Of a stretch of DNA of 64,000 bases, positions 34,624 through 42,278 are shown piece by piece. Both the position numbers and the translations under genes were made by a program. Source of the stretch: CAVPHV01 sp963704825 (GTDB lineage: Bacteria > Actinomycetota > Acidimicrobiia > Spongiisociales > UBA5794); assembly GCA_963704825.1 (NCBI GenBank), contig CAVPHV010000003.1, positions 1 to 64,000 on the forward strand. The letters are read 5' to 3'. The notes below the pieces were generated by a model. The model saw only the letters and a list, made by a program, of their open reading frames with translations, did not search any database and was not told the DNA's origin. Position 1 is the first letter of the stretch; every line of letters begins with the position of its first letter.

Positions 34624-37179
34624 TCAACGGAGGCGCCGGGCAACTTCGAGCCCATCTTCGAGACTGAGTTCGCGTCCCGCGGCGATCGCCGCCTCGGCGT
34701 CGTTGTCGCCCAAAGCTGATCGAAGCCGCGTTGGCGCGTCGTCGATGCCGAGCACCGCGGCCGACCAGCCTCCGCCCTGTGCCTCCCTGGCACGTTGACC
34801 AGCGCCGAGGAGCAAGCCGGCTCTCGCCGTTTCTCCGAGTTCAACCTCCGCCATTGCTTGCCACTCGAGTCCCCAGGCAATCATGTAACGGTCTGCCAAC
34901 TGCTCGGCGATATCGAGACCCTCGAGGGCCAACGCTCTTGCATCCTGATACCGGCCTTCGCCCACGGCCAAACCGACGCGGGCATACATTGCCTGTGCAA
35001 CTTGCGCCAGTTGACCTGCCTCCCGCTCGAGCTGCTCAACGACCCGCCACTCGGGATCGAGGCCGGCAACGCCGTCCTTGCGGATCCGGTAGAAGAGCTT
35101 TGCAGCCATGACGTTTGCTCGAGCTCCGACGTCGCCGGTGGTCACGAAGAGCTGCTCGGATTCGTCGAGCGCCCGGAGTCCCTCATCCTCGCGTCCGGCC
35201 ACGATGCACGAGGTACCGAAACCGTAGATGGCCTCCGCCAGGAGCCCGTCGTCACGCAAGCGACGAGCTATCGCTACGGCTTCCGAGTAGTTGGTGATGG
35301 CTCGATCGGGTTCGCTTCGCCAGTATCTGACGGCTCCACGCGCCATGAGGCCCTTGGCCCGGCCCACGCCGTCCGCGTCTGCCGATGGCAGGGCGAAGAA
35401 CCGGTCGAGCCAACGATCGAGCTCCACGAGGTGGCCCGCGCTCTGCATGAACCTCCAGATGTTGCCGAGCACGGTGAGACCGGCGTCCGCCTCATTGGCG
35501 GCGAGGAGCCGATCGAGGACTGCCCGAACGTTCGCCAACTCCGAGCCGAGTCGAGCCCGCCACCAGATCGCCCGGTCGCTTTGAACTCCGCGCTCGGCTT
35601 CGGCAGCCAGCGAACAGAACCACTCGGTATGGCGGCGAGCCGCCGCGACATCCCCGGCTTCCTCCAGCCTCTCCAGAGCGAAACGGCGCACACCATCTAG
35701 CATCATGAGCCTGGCTGACCCGTCCGCCGAACGGGCGAGGAGACTGCGATCGACCATCTCGGTGATCGACTCCAGCGGGTCGGCGGCGCCGTCGTCACCG
35801 ATGACGGCTTCCGCGGCGGCCACGGTCATGCCACCGGAGAACACACCCAGCCGTCGAAACGCGACCTGATCGGCGCCGGACAGCAGGTCATGGCTCCACC
35901 ACAGCGTTGCCGTCAGCGATTTGTGTCGTTCGGGGCCAGTTGTGGTTCTGGCGCCGAGCAACGTCGGCTCGTTGATTCGAGCCAACATCTCGTCGAGTGC
36001 GATGACATGGGCGCGGGACGCGGCCAGCTCCACGGCGAGCGGGAGGCCGTCGAGCGCTGCGACGATTCGAGAGATCGCGGCTACGTCAACTTGAAACTGC
36101 GGGTCGGTCTCTTTTGCTCTCGCAACGAACAGTTCGACACCCGGGCCACCGGTCACCGCGTTGGCTGCCAGTGGGGCGACTGGGAATCGCTGCTCGCCCG
36201 GGATGCGCAGCGGAATCTGCGAGGTCACCAGAAGGCGTAGCCTCGGAGCATCCTTCAAGAGGATGGTGAGATCCGGTACGGCTTCAATGACTTGTTCGAA
36301 GTTGTCGAGAACCACGAGCGCTTCGAGACCAGCGAGGAAGCCGATGGCGCTTTCCAACGAGGACTCCTCCAACTGCAGCGCATCGGCAAGGGCACCGGGA
36401 ACCAAGAGCGGATCAACAATGGCGGACAAGTCGACGAATATCGCAGCATCGGCGAATCGTGAAACCTGGGCCGCGGCCACCGCAATGGCTAGTCGGGTCT
36501 TGCCGACACCTCCCGGACCCAGGAGGGTCACCACCCTGTGCTTCTCGAGCAACCGGCCGACAGCCTCGACTTCCAACTCGCGGCCCACGAGGGCCGTCGC
36601 CGTCGCCGGCAGGTTGATGGCGCGAATGCCGGAGGTGCGCAGCGGGGGGAACTCAGCCGGCAGCCCCGGCACGACGATCTGGGTGAGGTGCTCCGGCCGG
36701 TCCAGATCCCGAAGTTGGTGAACCCCAAGGTCGAGAAAGTCGAAGCCGCTCTTGTCGACGAGCGACCGGGTGACCTCCGAAACGACCACTTGCCCGCCGT
36801 GGGCGGCGCCGCTGATACGGGCGGCGCGATGGACATCCAAGCCGACGTAGTCATCGCCACCGAGGGCTCCCTCGCCGGTATGAAGCCCGATCCTGACCCG
36901 TACCGCAGCCTCTTGTGGCCACTGATGCTCCTCGAGGCTCTGTTGGACCCGTATCGCCGCTTCTACGGCCTCGTCCGCCGACTCGAACACGAGGAAGAAC
37001 GAGTCGCCCACCGTCCGGACCTCCACGACGTTGGTTGCGGCCACCGCCGCTCGCACGACGGCATTGTGATCATCGATCACTTGTCGAAACGCAGGCCCAA
37101 GCCGCTGAGCGAGACGGGTCGACCCCTCGATGTCGGAGAAGAAGAAGGTCACAGTCCCCGTCGGCAGATCGGTCCTCAT
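34624..37179 (-). CDS. class III nucleotide cyclase fused to a STAND-type ATPase with TPR region
   Basis: An 851-residue cytoplasmic regulator. The N-terminal cyclase homology domain (about residues 5-165) has metal-binding Asp16 in FFFSDIEGSTRL and Asp59 in VRTVGDSFF; Arg55 stands where many active enzymes carry a substrate-selecting Lys, so adenylate cyclase activity is uncertain. The ATPase has Walker A LLGPGGVGKTRLA and Walker B ALVVLDNFEQVI, followed by a helical sensor and a TPR-like C-terminal half (about 500-851). Related mycobacterial proteins (Rv0890c, Rv2488c) add a LuxR domain, which is absent here. The start is likely leaderless, with TATGAT upstream. Confidence 0.88.
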   Translation of the reverse strand: MRTDLPTGTVTFFFSDIEGSTRLAQRLGPAFRQVIDDHNAVVRAAVAATNVVEVRTVGDSFFLVFESADEAVEAAIRVQQSLEEHQWPQEAAVRVRIGLHTGEGALGGDDYVGLDVHRAARISGAAHGGQVVVSEVTRSLVDKSGFDFLDLGVHQLRDLDRPEHLTQIVVPGLPAEFPPLRTSGIRAINLPATATALVGRELEVEAVGRLLEKHRVVTLLGPGGVGKTRLAIAVAAAQVSRFADAAIFVDLSAIVDPLLVPGALADALQLEESSLESAIGFLAGLEALVVLDNFEQVIEAVPDLTILLKDAPRLRLLVTSQIPLRIPGEQRFPVAPLAANAVTGGPGVELFVARAKETDPQFQVDVAAISRIVAALDGLPLAVELAASRAHVIALDEMLARINEPTLLGARTTTGPERHKSLTATLWWSHDLLSGADQVAFRRLGVFSGGMTVAAAEAVIGDDGAADPLESITEMVDRSLLARSADGSARLMMLDGVRRFALERLEEAGDVAAARRHTEWFCSLAAEAERGVQSDRAIWWRARLGSELANVRAVLDRLLAANEADAGLTVLGNIWRFMQSAGHLVELDRWLDRFFALPSADADGVGRAKGLMARGAVRYWRSEPDRAITNYSEAVAIARRLRDDGLLAEAIYGFGTSCIVAGREDEGLRALDESEQLFVTTGDVGARANVMAAKLFYRIRKDGVAGLDPEWRVVEQLEREAGQLAQVAQAMYARVGLAVGEGRYQDARALALEGLDIAEQLADRYMIAWGLEWQAMAEVELGETARAGLLLGAGQRAREAQGGGWSAAVLGIDDAPTRLRSALGDNDAEAAIAAGRELSLEDGLEVARRLR

Positions 37180-37187
37180 GGGGATGC

Positions 37188-37193
37188 ATCATA
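37188..37193 (-). promoter_or_regulatory. probable leaderless promoter -10 box of the cyclase-ATPase gene
   Basis: On the minus strand TATGAT, within CATATGAT, ends 8 nt before the ATG at 37179. The same CATATGAT core precedes the LuxR-type ATPase regulator (51038-51045) and ftsH (42220-42227). Confidence 0.5.
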
Positions 37194-37356
37194 TGGAGAG
37201 TGGCCCGTGCGTGCTCGATGGGGAGCATTGCCGTACCACGACTTCGCGCCATCCGACCCGGCATTCTCGACCGGCTGGTAGTGTGCTCGCCGTTCGCTGT
37301 ACTTGCCTTTGAGTGGTCGGCCTTCGCCGAAGACGAGAGCAGCGATTCGTTTGCCC

Positions 37357-37429
37357 GCCGGGGTAGCTCAGTCGGTAGAGCGACGCACTCGTAATGCGTA
37401 GGTCACGGGTTCGATTCCCGTCTCCGGCT
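37357..37429 (+). tRNA. tRNA-Thr (anticodon CGU)
   Basis: A 73-nt cloverleaf: acceptor GCCGGGG/CTCCGGC with one G-U pair, D arm GCTC/GAGC, anticodon stem ACGCA/TGCGT with loop CTCGTAA (anticodon CGT in DNA, reading ACG Thr codons), and T arm ACGGG/CCCGT with loop TTCGATT. The discriminator is T and CCA is not encoded. The gene is intact. The last 22 bases recur 169 bp downstream. Confidence 0.97.
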
Positions 37430-37745
37430 CTGTCGTAGGTTGTGTCGCCGCGGCGTTCGAGTCCTGTTCGGCCTCGAACGCTGCTACCCGTTTCGTACTG
37501 TCTTGCTGGACCTCGCGCGGTCTGGGTTTCAGTTGTGGGGTGGCCGGGTTGGACGCCGCTTGCCGAGCGCGGGGTAGGTTCGATTCCCGTCTCCGGCTCC
37601 GTCTTGGGTTGTGTCGCCGCGGCGTTCGAGTCCTGTTCGGCCTCGAACGTCGCTACCTGTTTCGGGTTGTCTTGCTGCACCTCGCGCGGTCTGGGTTTCG
37701 GTTGTGGGGTGGCCGGGTTGGACGCCGCTTGCCGAGCGCGGGGTA
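37408..37745. repeat. 169-bp tandem repeat beginning in the tRNA-Thr 3' end
   Basis: Two adjacent units (37408-37576 and 37577-37745) align without gaps at about 93-95% identity. Each begins with the same 23 bases, which in unit 1 are the T-loop and acceptor 3' end of tRNA-Thr. Each holds a 12-bp hairpin, GCGGCGTTCGAG with loop TCCTGTTCGGC, at 37450-37484 and 37619-37653. The 3' arm differs between copies (CTCGAACGCTGC and CTCGAACGTCGC), yet both pair fully with one G-U. The stretch from 37430 to 37841 holds no credible gene. Confidence 0.9.
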
Positions 37746-37841
37746 GGCGCCGCGAGCCCTGCAGCTTGCTGCTCGTGTTCGCCAGCTGTGGCGTTTCCGA
37801 TATGGTGTCGGCCATCTTGCGAAACGTGCCGGGGACGACCA

Positions 37842-38405
37842 ATGGCCGATCAAGCCACATTTGAAGCCGACGCCATGCAGTATGCGCCGCAGCTGTATTC
37901 GGCTGCGCTGCGGATGACTCGCAACCCGGCGGACGCCGAGGACGTCGTCCAGGAGACCTTTCTCAAGGCCTACCGGGCCTATGCCACGTTCGAGGCGGGA
38001 ACCAATCTGAAGGCGTGGCTGTATCGCATCCTGACCAACACGTACATCAACAAGTACCGCAAGCAGCAGCGCCGGCCTTCCGAGGTTGAACTCGGCGAAC
38101 TGCAAGACCTGTACCTGTACAAGCGGCTCGGCGAGCAATCCGGGGCCACCCAAAGTGCCGAGCAGGACGTGTTGGACGAGTTCGTCGATTCGGACGTCAA
38201 GCAGGCGCTCGAGTCGCTCCCCGAGCACTTCCGGATGCCGGTCCTGCTCGCCGATGTCGAGGGCTTCTCGTACAAGGAGATCGCTGAGATCTTGGATATT
38301 CCGATCGGGACGGTGATGTCACGGCTCCATCGGGGAAGAAAAGCGCTCCAGAAGAAGTTGTGGAACGTGGCGGAGGAACGCGGACTAACTGGACAGGCGT
38401 CATGA
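37842..38405 (+). CDS. sigR: ECF sigma factor of the SigR/SigH (thiol stress) group
   Basis: A 187-residue RNA polymerase sigma factor. Region 2 is seen in YAPQLYSAALRMTRNPADAEDVVQETFLKAYRAYATFEAGTNLKAWL and region 4 in ALESLPEHFRMPVLLADVEGFSYKEIAEILDIPIGTVMSRLHRGRKALQKKL. In streptomycetes and mycobacteria this group answers disulphide and heat stress and drives thioredoxin and mycothiol genes. Its ATG lies after the repeat region, and its TGA overlaps the ATG of the zinc anti-sigma gene. I did not find a GGAAT/GTT autoregulated promoter in the 110 bp upstream. Confidence 0.92.
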   Translation: MADQATFEADAMQYAPQLYSAALRMTRNPADAEDVVQETFLKAYRAYATFEAGTNLKAWLYRILTNTYINKYRKQQRRPSEVELGELQDLYLYKRLGEQSGATQSAEQDVLDEFVDSDVKQALESLPEHFRMPVLLADVEGFSYKEIAEILDIPIGTVMSRLHRGRKALQKKLWNVAEERGLTGQAS

Positions 38406-38647
38406 GTCGAGGTTGCCAACACGCAGTCGAATACGTCTATCACTACCTCGACGAGGAAATCACCTGGTCGAGGAAGGTCCGTATCAAGTGGCACTTGAAG
38501 CGGTGTGATCCGTGTGATGACGCTTTTGACTTCGAAATCCGGCTGAAGACCATGATCCGCGAGAAGGGTCGTGACGAGCCCCCACCGGAACTATTTGACC
38601 GCCTCCGTGCGTTGTTACGAGAGGACGACACGGGCCCGAACGCTTGA
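38402..38647 (+). CDS. rsrA: RsrA-type zinc anti-sigma factor
   Basis: An 81-residue anti-sigma factor of the mycothiol-system (RsrA/RshA) type. The redox zinc site is visible as Cys5, His31, Cys35 and Cys38 (H-x3-C-x2-C in WHLKRCDPC). In studied members, oxidation forms a disulphide, releases zinc and frees the sigma factor. The 4-nt overlap with the sigma gene (ATGA) fits co-translation of the pair. Its presence argues for a mycothiol-type thiol buffer in this organism. Confidence 0.92.
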   Translation: MSRGCQHAVEYVYHYLDEEITWSRKVRIKWHLKRCDPCDDAFDFEIRLKTMIREKGRDEPPPELFDRLRALLREDDTGPNA

Positions 38648-38686
38648 CGCCGCCGGTTCCGTGCCCCGAGCAGAGAGTCTTCACAC

Positions 38687-38881
38687 ATGGCCGAGAACGT
38701 TCTCAAAGGCAAGCGGATCATGGGTGGCAGCCGAGCCCCCAAGCAGGTCACCGATCATCGTGTCTGTGCCAAGGAGGGCTGCTCGACCACGTTGTCGAGC
38801 TACAACCGTCGCGAATTCTGCTTTGCCCATGCGCCGACCAGGTTCCCCAGATTGCGGGGTCGGGTCGCCGCCGACGGGTGA
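38687..38881 (+). CDS. small zinc-binding protein downstream of rsrA
   Basis: A 64-residue basic protein with a compact metal-site pattern, C-x4-C-x12-C-x2-H, in CAKEGCSTTLSSYNRREFCFAHAP. The N-terminus is lysine-rich (NVLKGKRIMGGSRAPKQ). It lies 39 bp after rsrA and may be part of the stress operon. I know no established function. The pattern suggests a zinc ribbon or redox-sensitive small protein. Confidence 0.7.
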   Translation: MAENVLKGKRIMGGSRAPKQVTDHRVCAKEGCSTTLSSYNRREFCFAHAPTRFPRLRGRVAADG

Positions 38882-38930
38882 GTCGATTCTGACGACGCCC
38901 GTCGCGGCCTGAGGCTCCGGAAACGCAAGC

Positions 38931-38936
38931 TAACCT
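38931..38936 (+). promoter_or_regulatory. probable leaderless promoter -10 box
   Basis: TAACCT ends 8 nt before the ATG at 38945; no Shine-Dalgarno sequence is present. Confidence 0.4.
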
Positions 38937-38944
38937 GTGCGGCC

Positions 38945-39268
38945 ATGAAGATCTCGCTGCGCATTGCCGGACTGCTGCTCCTCACGACCATCCTTCTGGG
39001 GATACCCGCCGCGGCGTTTGGCGCCGAGCAGGTGGCCTTCACCGAGGCCGAGACGGAAGTGACCGAACCGGCGGCGGAGAACACGAGCGGGGTGACCCCA
39101 GCCGTCGAAGCGCCCGCTGCCGAAGGGGAGGAGGCAGAGCAGCCCTGGACCGCTCGATTCCTCGCCCCGGCCTTGCTGGCGCTCGGTATCATCGCGGTTG
39201 TGTTCGTCGTCGTGTACTACGGCGTCAGGATGCGCGGCCGGTACGAGATCGTCGACGACCGTTCCTGA
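38945..39268 (+). CDS. hypothetical exported single-helix membrane protein
   Basis: A 107-residue protein with a signal peptide (IAGLLLLTTILLGIPAAAFGA), an acidic, proline-containing extracytoplasmic stretch (about residues 28-66) and one C-terminal membrane helix (APALLALGIIAVVFVVVYYGV) ending in a short charged tail. No family is recognised. It lies just upstream of the DUF2342 gene, which has its own likely promoter. Confidence 0.6.
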   Translation: MKISLRIAGLLLLTTILLGIPAAAFGAEQVAFTEAETEVTEPAAENTSGVTPAVEAPAAEGEEAEQPWTARFLAPALLALGIIAVVFVVVYYGVRMRGRYEIVDDRS

Positions 39269-39272
39269 GTAG

Positions 39273-39278
39273 TACGTT
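39273..39278 (+). promoter_or_regulatory. probable leaderless promoter -10 box of the DUF2342-tilS-hpt operon
   Basis: TACGTT ends 6 nt before the ATG at 39285, where no Shine-Dalgarno sequence is visible. Confidence 0.4.
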
Positions 39279-39284
39279 GCTTTC

Positions 39285-40316
39285 ATGACATCTGTCGATT
39301 GGGCGACGGCGACTCGCGTTGCCGGCCGCCTTTCAGGTTCCTATCCCCTCGAAGGGTCGTACCACGAAGCCTGGTTTGCGGCTCAAGCCCCTGCCCTCGT
39401 TGAGCGGGCCTCCGCCCTCGTCGAGGCCGAGACCGGGCTGACCGCGCCAGGTTTCCCTGAGATTGCCGTCGTTTCCCGCCGGGGTTGGATCGAGAACAAC
39501 ATTGCCTCGTTTTCGCTGCTGTTGGCGCCGGCCGCGCAGCGACTCTCCGCTGAGAAGGGCGTGACGTCGCGCATGGGTGGTCGGGTCATGGCCGCCGAAC
39601 TCGGCGCCGTTCTTGGGCTGCTGTCGCGGCGAGTGCTCGGCCAATACGAATTGGTGCTACCGACCAGCGACGGAGGAGATGGGGACACCATGTTCTTCGT
39701 CGGCTCCAACGTGCTCTCGCTCGAACGTCAATATGAGTTTCGGCCCGATGAGTTCAGGTTCTGGGTGGCGTTGCACGAGTGCACCCACCGCCTCCAGTTT
39801 CTCGGTGTGCCGTGGATGCGCGACTACTTCCTCGGTCTGGTCGAAGAACTTGTCGCCACCGCTGAGCCCGAGCCGGGACGAGTCGCCCGGGTGGCGTCCG
39901 AGCTGCGGGAGGCTTCGGCGTTGGGTGAGCCGCTGGTCGGCGAGTCCGGCATCTTCGGACTGTTCGCCACCCCGGATCAACGGGGCGTGATCAGCAAGGT
40001 CCAGGCGCTCATGTCCCTTCTCGAAGGCCACGGCCATGTGGTGATGGACAGGATCGGCGAGCGCGAGTTGGTGACCCAGCAGAGGATGTCGCAGGTGCTC
40101 CAGGCGCGGCGCAAGGATCGCAGGACCGCCTTGTTCATGCGCCTGGTCGGGCTCGAGATGAAGATGCGCCAATACGAGCTCGGGGCGAAGTTCGTCGCGT
40201 CGGTTGAGCGCCACGCCGGTTGGGCGGCGCTCGATCGGGCCTGGATCGGGCCGGAGTACCTTCCGACGCTCGATGAGATCGACAACCCGGTGGCATGGCT
40301 GGAACGGGTCGGGTGA
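39285..40316 (+). CDS. DUF2342 zinc-dependent metalloprotease family protein
   Basis: A 343-residue member of the actinobacterial DUF2342 (zincin_2) family, sometimes labelled coenzyme F420 biosynthesis-associated. The zinc motif HExxH is present as ALHECTHRLQF (about residue 164), and a downstream Glu-rich helix (LLEGHGHVVMDRIG) probably gives the third ligand. The biological substrate is not established. It precedes tilS with a GTGA overlap, the same order as Rv3626c-mesJ in mycobacteria by recall. Confidence 0.88.
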   Translation: MTSVDWATATRVAGRLSGSYPLEGSYHEAWFAAQAPALVERASALVEAETGLTAPGFPEIAVVSRRGWIENNIASFSLLLAPAAQRLSAEKGVTSRMGGRVMAAELGAVLGLLSRRVLGQYELVLPTSDGGDGDTMFFVGSNVLSLERQYEFRPDEFRFWVALHECTHRLQFLGVPWMRDYFLGLVEELVATAEPEPGRVARVASELREASALGEPLVGESGIFGLFATPDQRGVISKVQALMSLLEGHGHVVMDRIGERELVTQQRMSQVLQARRKDRRTALFMRLVGLEMKMRQYELGAKFVASVERHAGWAALDRAWIGPEYLPTLDEIDNPVAWLERVG

Positions 40317-41635
40317 CCCCGGAAGCGACGAACCTCCTGACGTCGGTTGGTGATTTCATGCCGCCAGGCGCGGCCGTGGTTGCCTTGAGCGGCGGTGCGG
40401 ATTCGGCCGTCGCGGCATGGGCCTTGGTGCAACTCCACGGACCAGATGCGGTGCGGGCGGTTCACGTCCATCACGGACTTGCCGACTCCGACACTCTCGC
40501 TGCCGCCGCCGGCGATGTGGCGGCAGCACTCGGGTTGGGCCTCGCCGTCGTCACTGTCGAAGTTCCCGCGGGTACCTCTCAGGAAGGCCAGGCGCGTGCC
40601 GTGCGGATGGCGGCACTCGAAGCCTCCGCAACCGCCGACGAGTGGATCGTGACCGGGCATCATGGCGACGACGCCGTCGAGACCGTCATCGGAAACCTAC
40701 TGCGCGGCGCCGGCGCCTCCGGATTGAGCGGCATGGCGATCCGGCGGGGGCGCTGGGTGCGGCCCCTGCTGGGTGTGGCGCGGTCGCAGGTCCGCCTGGT
40801 TGCCGCCCAACTGGAGCTTCCGTTCGTCGACGATCCCGCCAACGACGACCGTCGCCATCGCCGCAATGTGATCCGTCACGACGTGATACCGCTGCTCGAC
40901 GCCCAGTTCCCCGGCCATGATCTGCGGGCCGCGGTTGGCCGGTCGGCCGCGACGCTCGCCCGCGATGACGCCCTACTGAACGAGGCCGCTGCTGCTGCAC
41001 CGATCCGCATCGACGGCCACGCCGTGTTGGTCCCTGCCGCACTGATCTCCACCGCCGCGCCTGCCGTGGCGGCGCGGATCGTTCGCCGGGCACTGCGTCT
41101 TGCCCACCCGCCGTATGCCGGTTCGGCGGCTGATGTCGATGAGGTCTGCGCAATAGTCACCGGTCCCGGCACCCGGACGGTGCTCACCGGGGGCTGGTTC
41201 GTCGAGCGAGAAGGCGCCATGGTCGCCATCTATGCGAACGAGCCCGATGCGCCGGATCCCGTCACGATCGCCATTGGGGAGAGCGCGGTGTGCGGTGATG
41301 TCGTTTTTGAGTCCCGGCTGCTGGCTTCGCCTTCAGGACCACGCCCGATCGGGCGTTGGCGAGTCCGTCTTGGCGGTGATGCGATCGGCGCGGAAATGCA
41401 GCTTCGGGCGGCTCAGCCGGGGGAACGGATCGATCTCGGGGGAGGCTCGAAGCTTGTCAGGGACGCCATGGCAGAGGCCGGGATCCCTCGCCGGCTGAGG
41501 GCGGCTTGGCCCGTTGTGGCGGCACATGGCACAATCGCCTGGCTCACTGGGGCACGCATCGCTGCGTGGGCGCGGCCCGAAGCAGCCGGCGGCGCCTTGA
41601 TCGAACTGTCCGCAAGAAGGGGAACCACATCGTGA
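40313..41635 (+). CDS. tilS: tRNA(Ile)-lysidine synthase
   Basis: A 440-residue PP-loop ATPase that converts the wobble cytidine of tRNA-Ile(CAU) to lysidine, so that it reads AUA. The signature is VALSGGADSAVAAWAL, followed by HVHHGL and TGHHGDDAVETVIGNLLRG. The C-terminal domain (about residues 330-440) carries LAAQPGERIDLGGGSKLVRD, as in full-length TilS. The GTG at 40313 overlaps the preceding stop; the stop overlaps the GTG of hpt. Confidence 0.95.
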   Translation: MTPEATNLLTSVGDFMPPGAAVVALSGGADSAVAAWALVQLHGPDAVRAVHVHHGLADSDTLAAAAGDVAAALGLGLAVVTVEVPAGTSQEGQARAVRMAALEASATADEWIVTGHHGDDAVETVIGNLLRGAGASGLSGMAIRRGRWVRPLLGVARSQVRLVAAQLELPFVDDPANDDRRHRRNVIRHDVIPLLDAQFPGHDLRAAVGRSAATLARDDALLNEAAAAAPIRIDGHAVLVPAALISTAAPAVAARIVRRALRLAHPPYAGSAADVDEVCAIVTGPGTRTVLTGGWFVEREGAMVAIYANEPDAPDPVTIAIGESAVCGDVVFESRLLASPSGPRPIGRWRVRLGGDAIGAEMQLRAAQPGERIDLGGGSKLVRDAMAEAGIPRRLRAAWPVVAAHGTIAWLTGARIAAWARPEAAGGALIELSARRGTTS

Positions 41636-42156
41636 AGATCGATCGGGTCTTGATCTCGGAAGAGGAGATCGCCGCCAAGCTGGCGGAGATGGGAGCCGCC
41701 ATTTCGGCGGACTACGAAGGTCGGGATCTGCTGATGGTCGGCGTCCTCAAGGGAGCGTTCATCGTCATGGCCGACCTCGCTCGCCACATCACGGTTCCGG
41801 TCGAATTCGACTTCATGGCGGTCTCTTCATACGGCGGTGCGACCAAGACCTCAGGCGTAGTGCGCATCTTGAAGGACCTGGACCAGCAAATCACCGACCG
41901 TCACGTACTCATCGTCGAGGACATCATCGACTCAGGCCTCACCCTCCACTACCTGATCCGCAACCTGCGGGTGCGCCAACCGGCGTCGATTGAACTCGCT
42001 GCGTTGCTCATCAAAGACGGCATCGATCGGCCTCCGCTCGACATCAAGTACGAGGGTTTTCACATTCAGCCGGAGTTCGTCGTCGGTTACGGCCTCGACT
42101 TCGACGAGAAGCTGCGCAACATTCCGTACATCGGTGTCATGGATGTGGACGAGTAG
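41632..42156 (+). CDS. hpt: hypoxanthine phosphoribosyltransferase
   Basis: A 174-residue type I phosphoribosyltransferase of purine salvage that makes IMP or GMP from PRPP. The PRPP loop is HVLIVEDIIDSGLTL, the flexible catalytic loop includes FDFMAVSSYGGATKTSG, and the base-contact end is FVVGYGLDFDEKLRNIPYIG. The GTG at 41632 overlaps the tilS stop, and AGAAGGGG lies upstream. The tilS-hpt-ftsH order is widely conserved. Confidence 0.96.
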   Translation: MKIDRVLISEEEIAAKLAEMGAAISADYEGRDLLMVGVLKGAFIVMADLARHITVPVEFDFMAVSSYGGATKTSGVVRILKDLDQQITDRHVLIVEDIIDSGLTLHYLIRNLRVRQPASIELAALLIKDGIDRPPLDIKYEGFHIQPEFVVGYGLDFDEKLRNIPYIGVMDVDE

Positions 42157-42221
42157 ACGGTGCGGCGCAGCAGTCGAGCAAATCGTGGCAGCACGGCCGC
42201 TCGATAGTGTCGGCGACGACA

Positions 42222-42227
42222 TATGAT
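42222..42227 (+). promoter_or_regulatory. putative -10 box of ftsH
   Basis: TATGAT, preceded by CA (CATATGAT), lies 51 nt before the GTG at 42279. It would give a leader of about 45 nt ending in the AAGGAGC ribosome-binding site. No clear -35 is seen. Confidence 0.4.
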
Positions 42228-42278
42228 ATGACCCCAAAACCCTAAGCAATCGGCTCACGAGGGCCGACAAGGAGCAGC

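Noticed and set aside
37577..37599. Possible second tRNA-Thr gene
   Set aside because: Only the T-loop and acceptor 3' part is duplicated; no D arm, anticodon arm or 5' acceptor strand precedes it.
37357..37745. Integrated phage or genomic island at the tRNA
   Set aside because: The direct repeats flank only 146 bp of non-coding DNA, and no integrase, excisionase or cargo gene lies nearby.
37189..37860. Long minus-strand frame over the tRNA and repeat with NRTRDLRITSASLYRLSYP
   Set aside because: This is the well-known spurious translation of the antisense strand of a tRNA gene. The frame covers the tRNA and the repeat and has no family support.
37442..37864. Plus-strand frame through the 169-bp repeats, with repeated VWVSVVGWPGWTPLAERGVG
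   Set aside because: The repetition follows the DNA repeat, the composition is unlike neighbouring genes, and it runs into the sigma gene out of frame.
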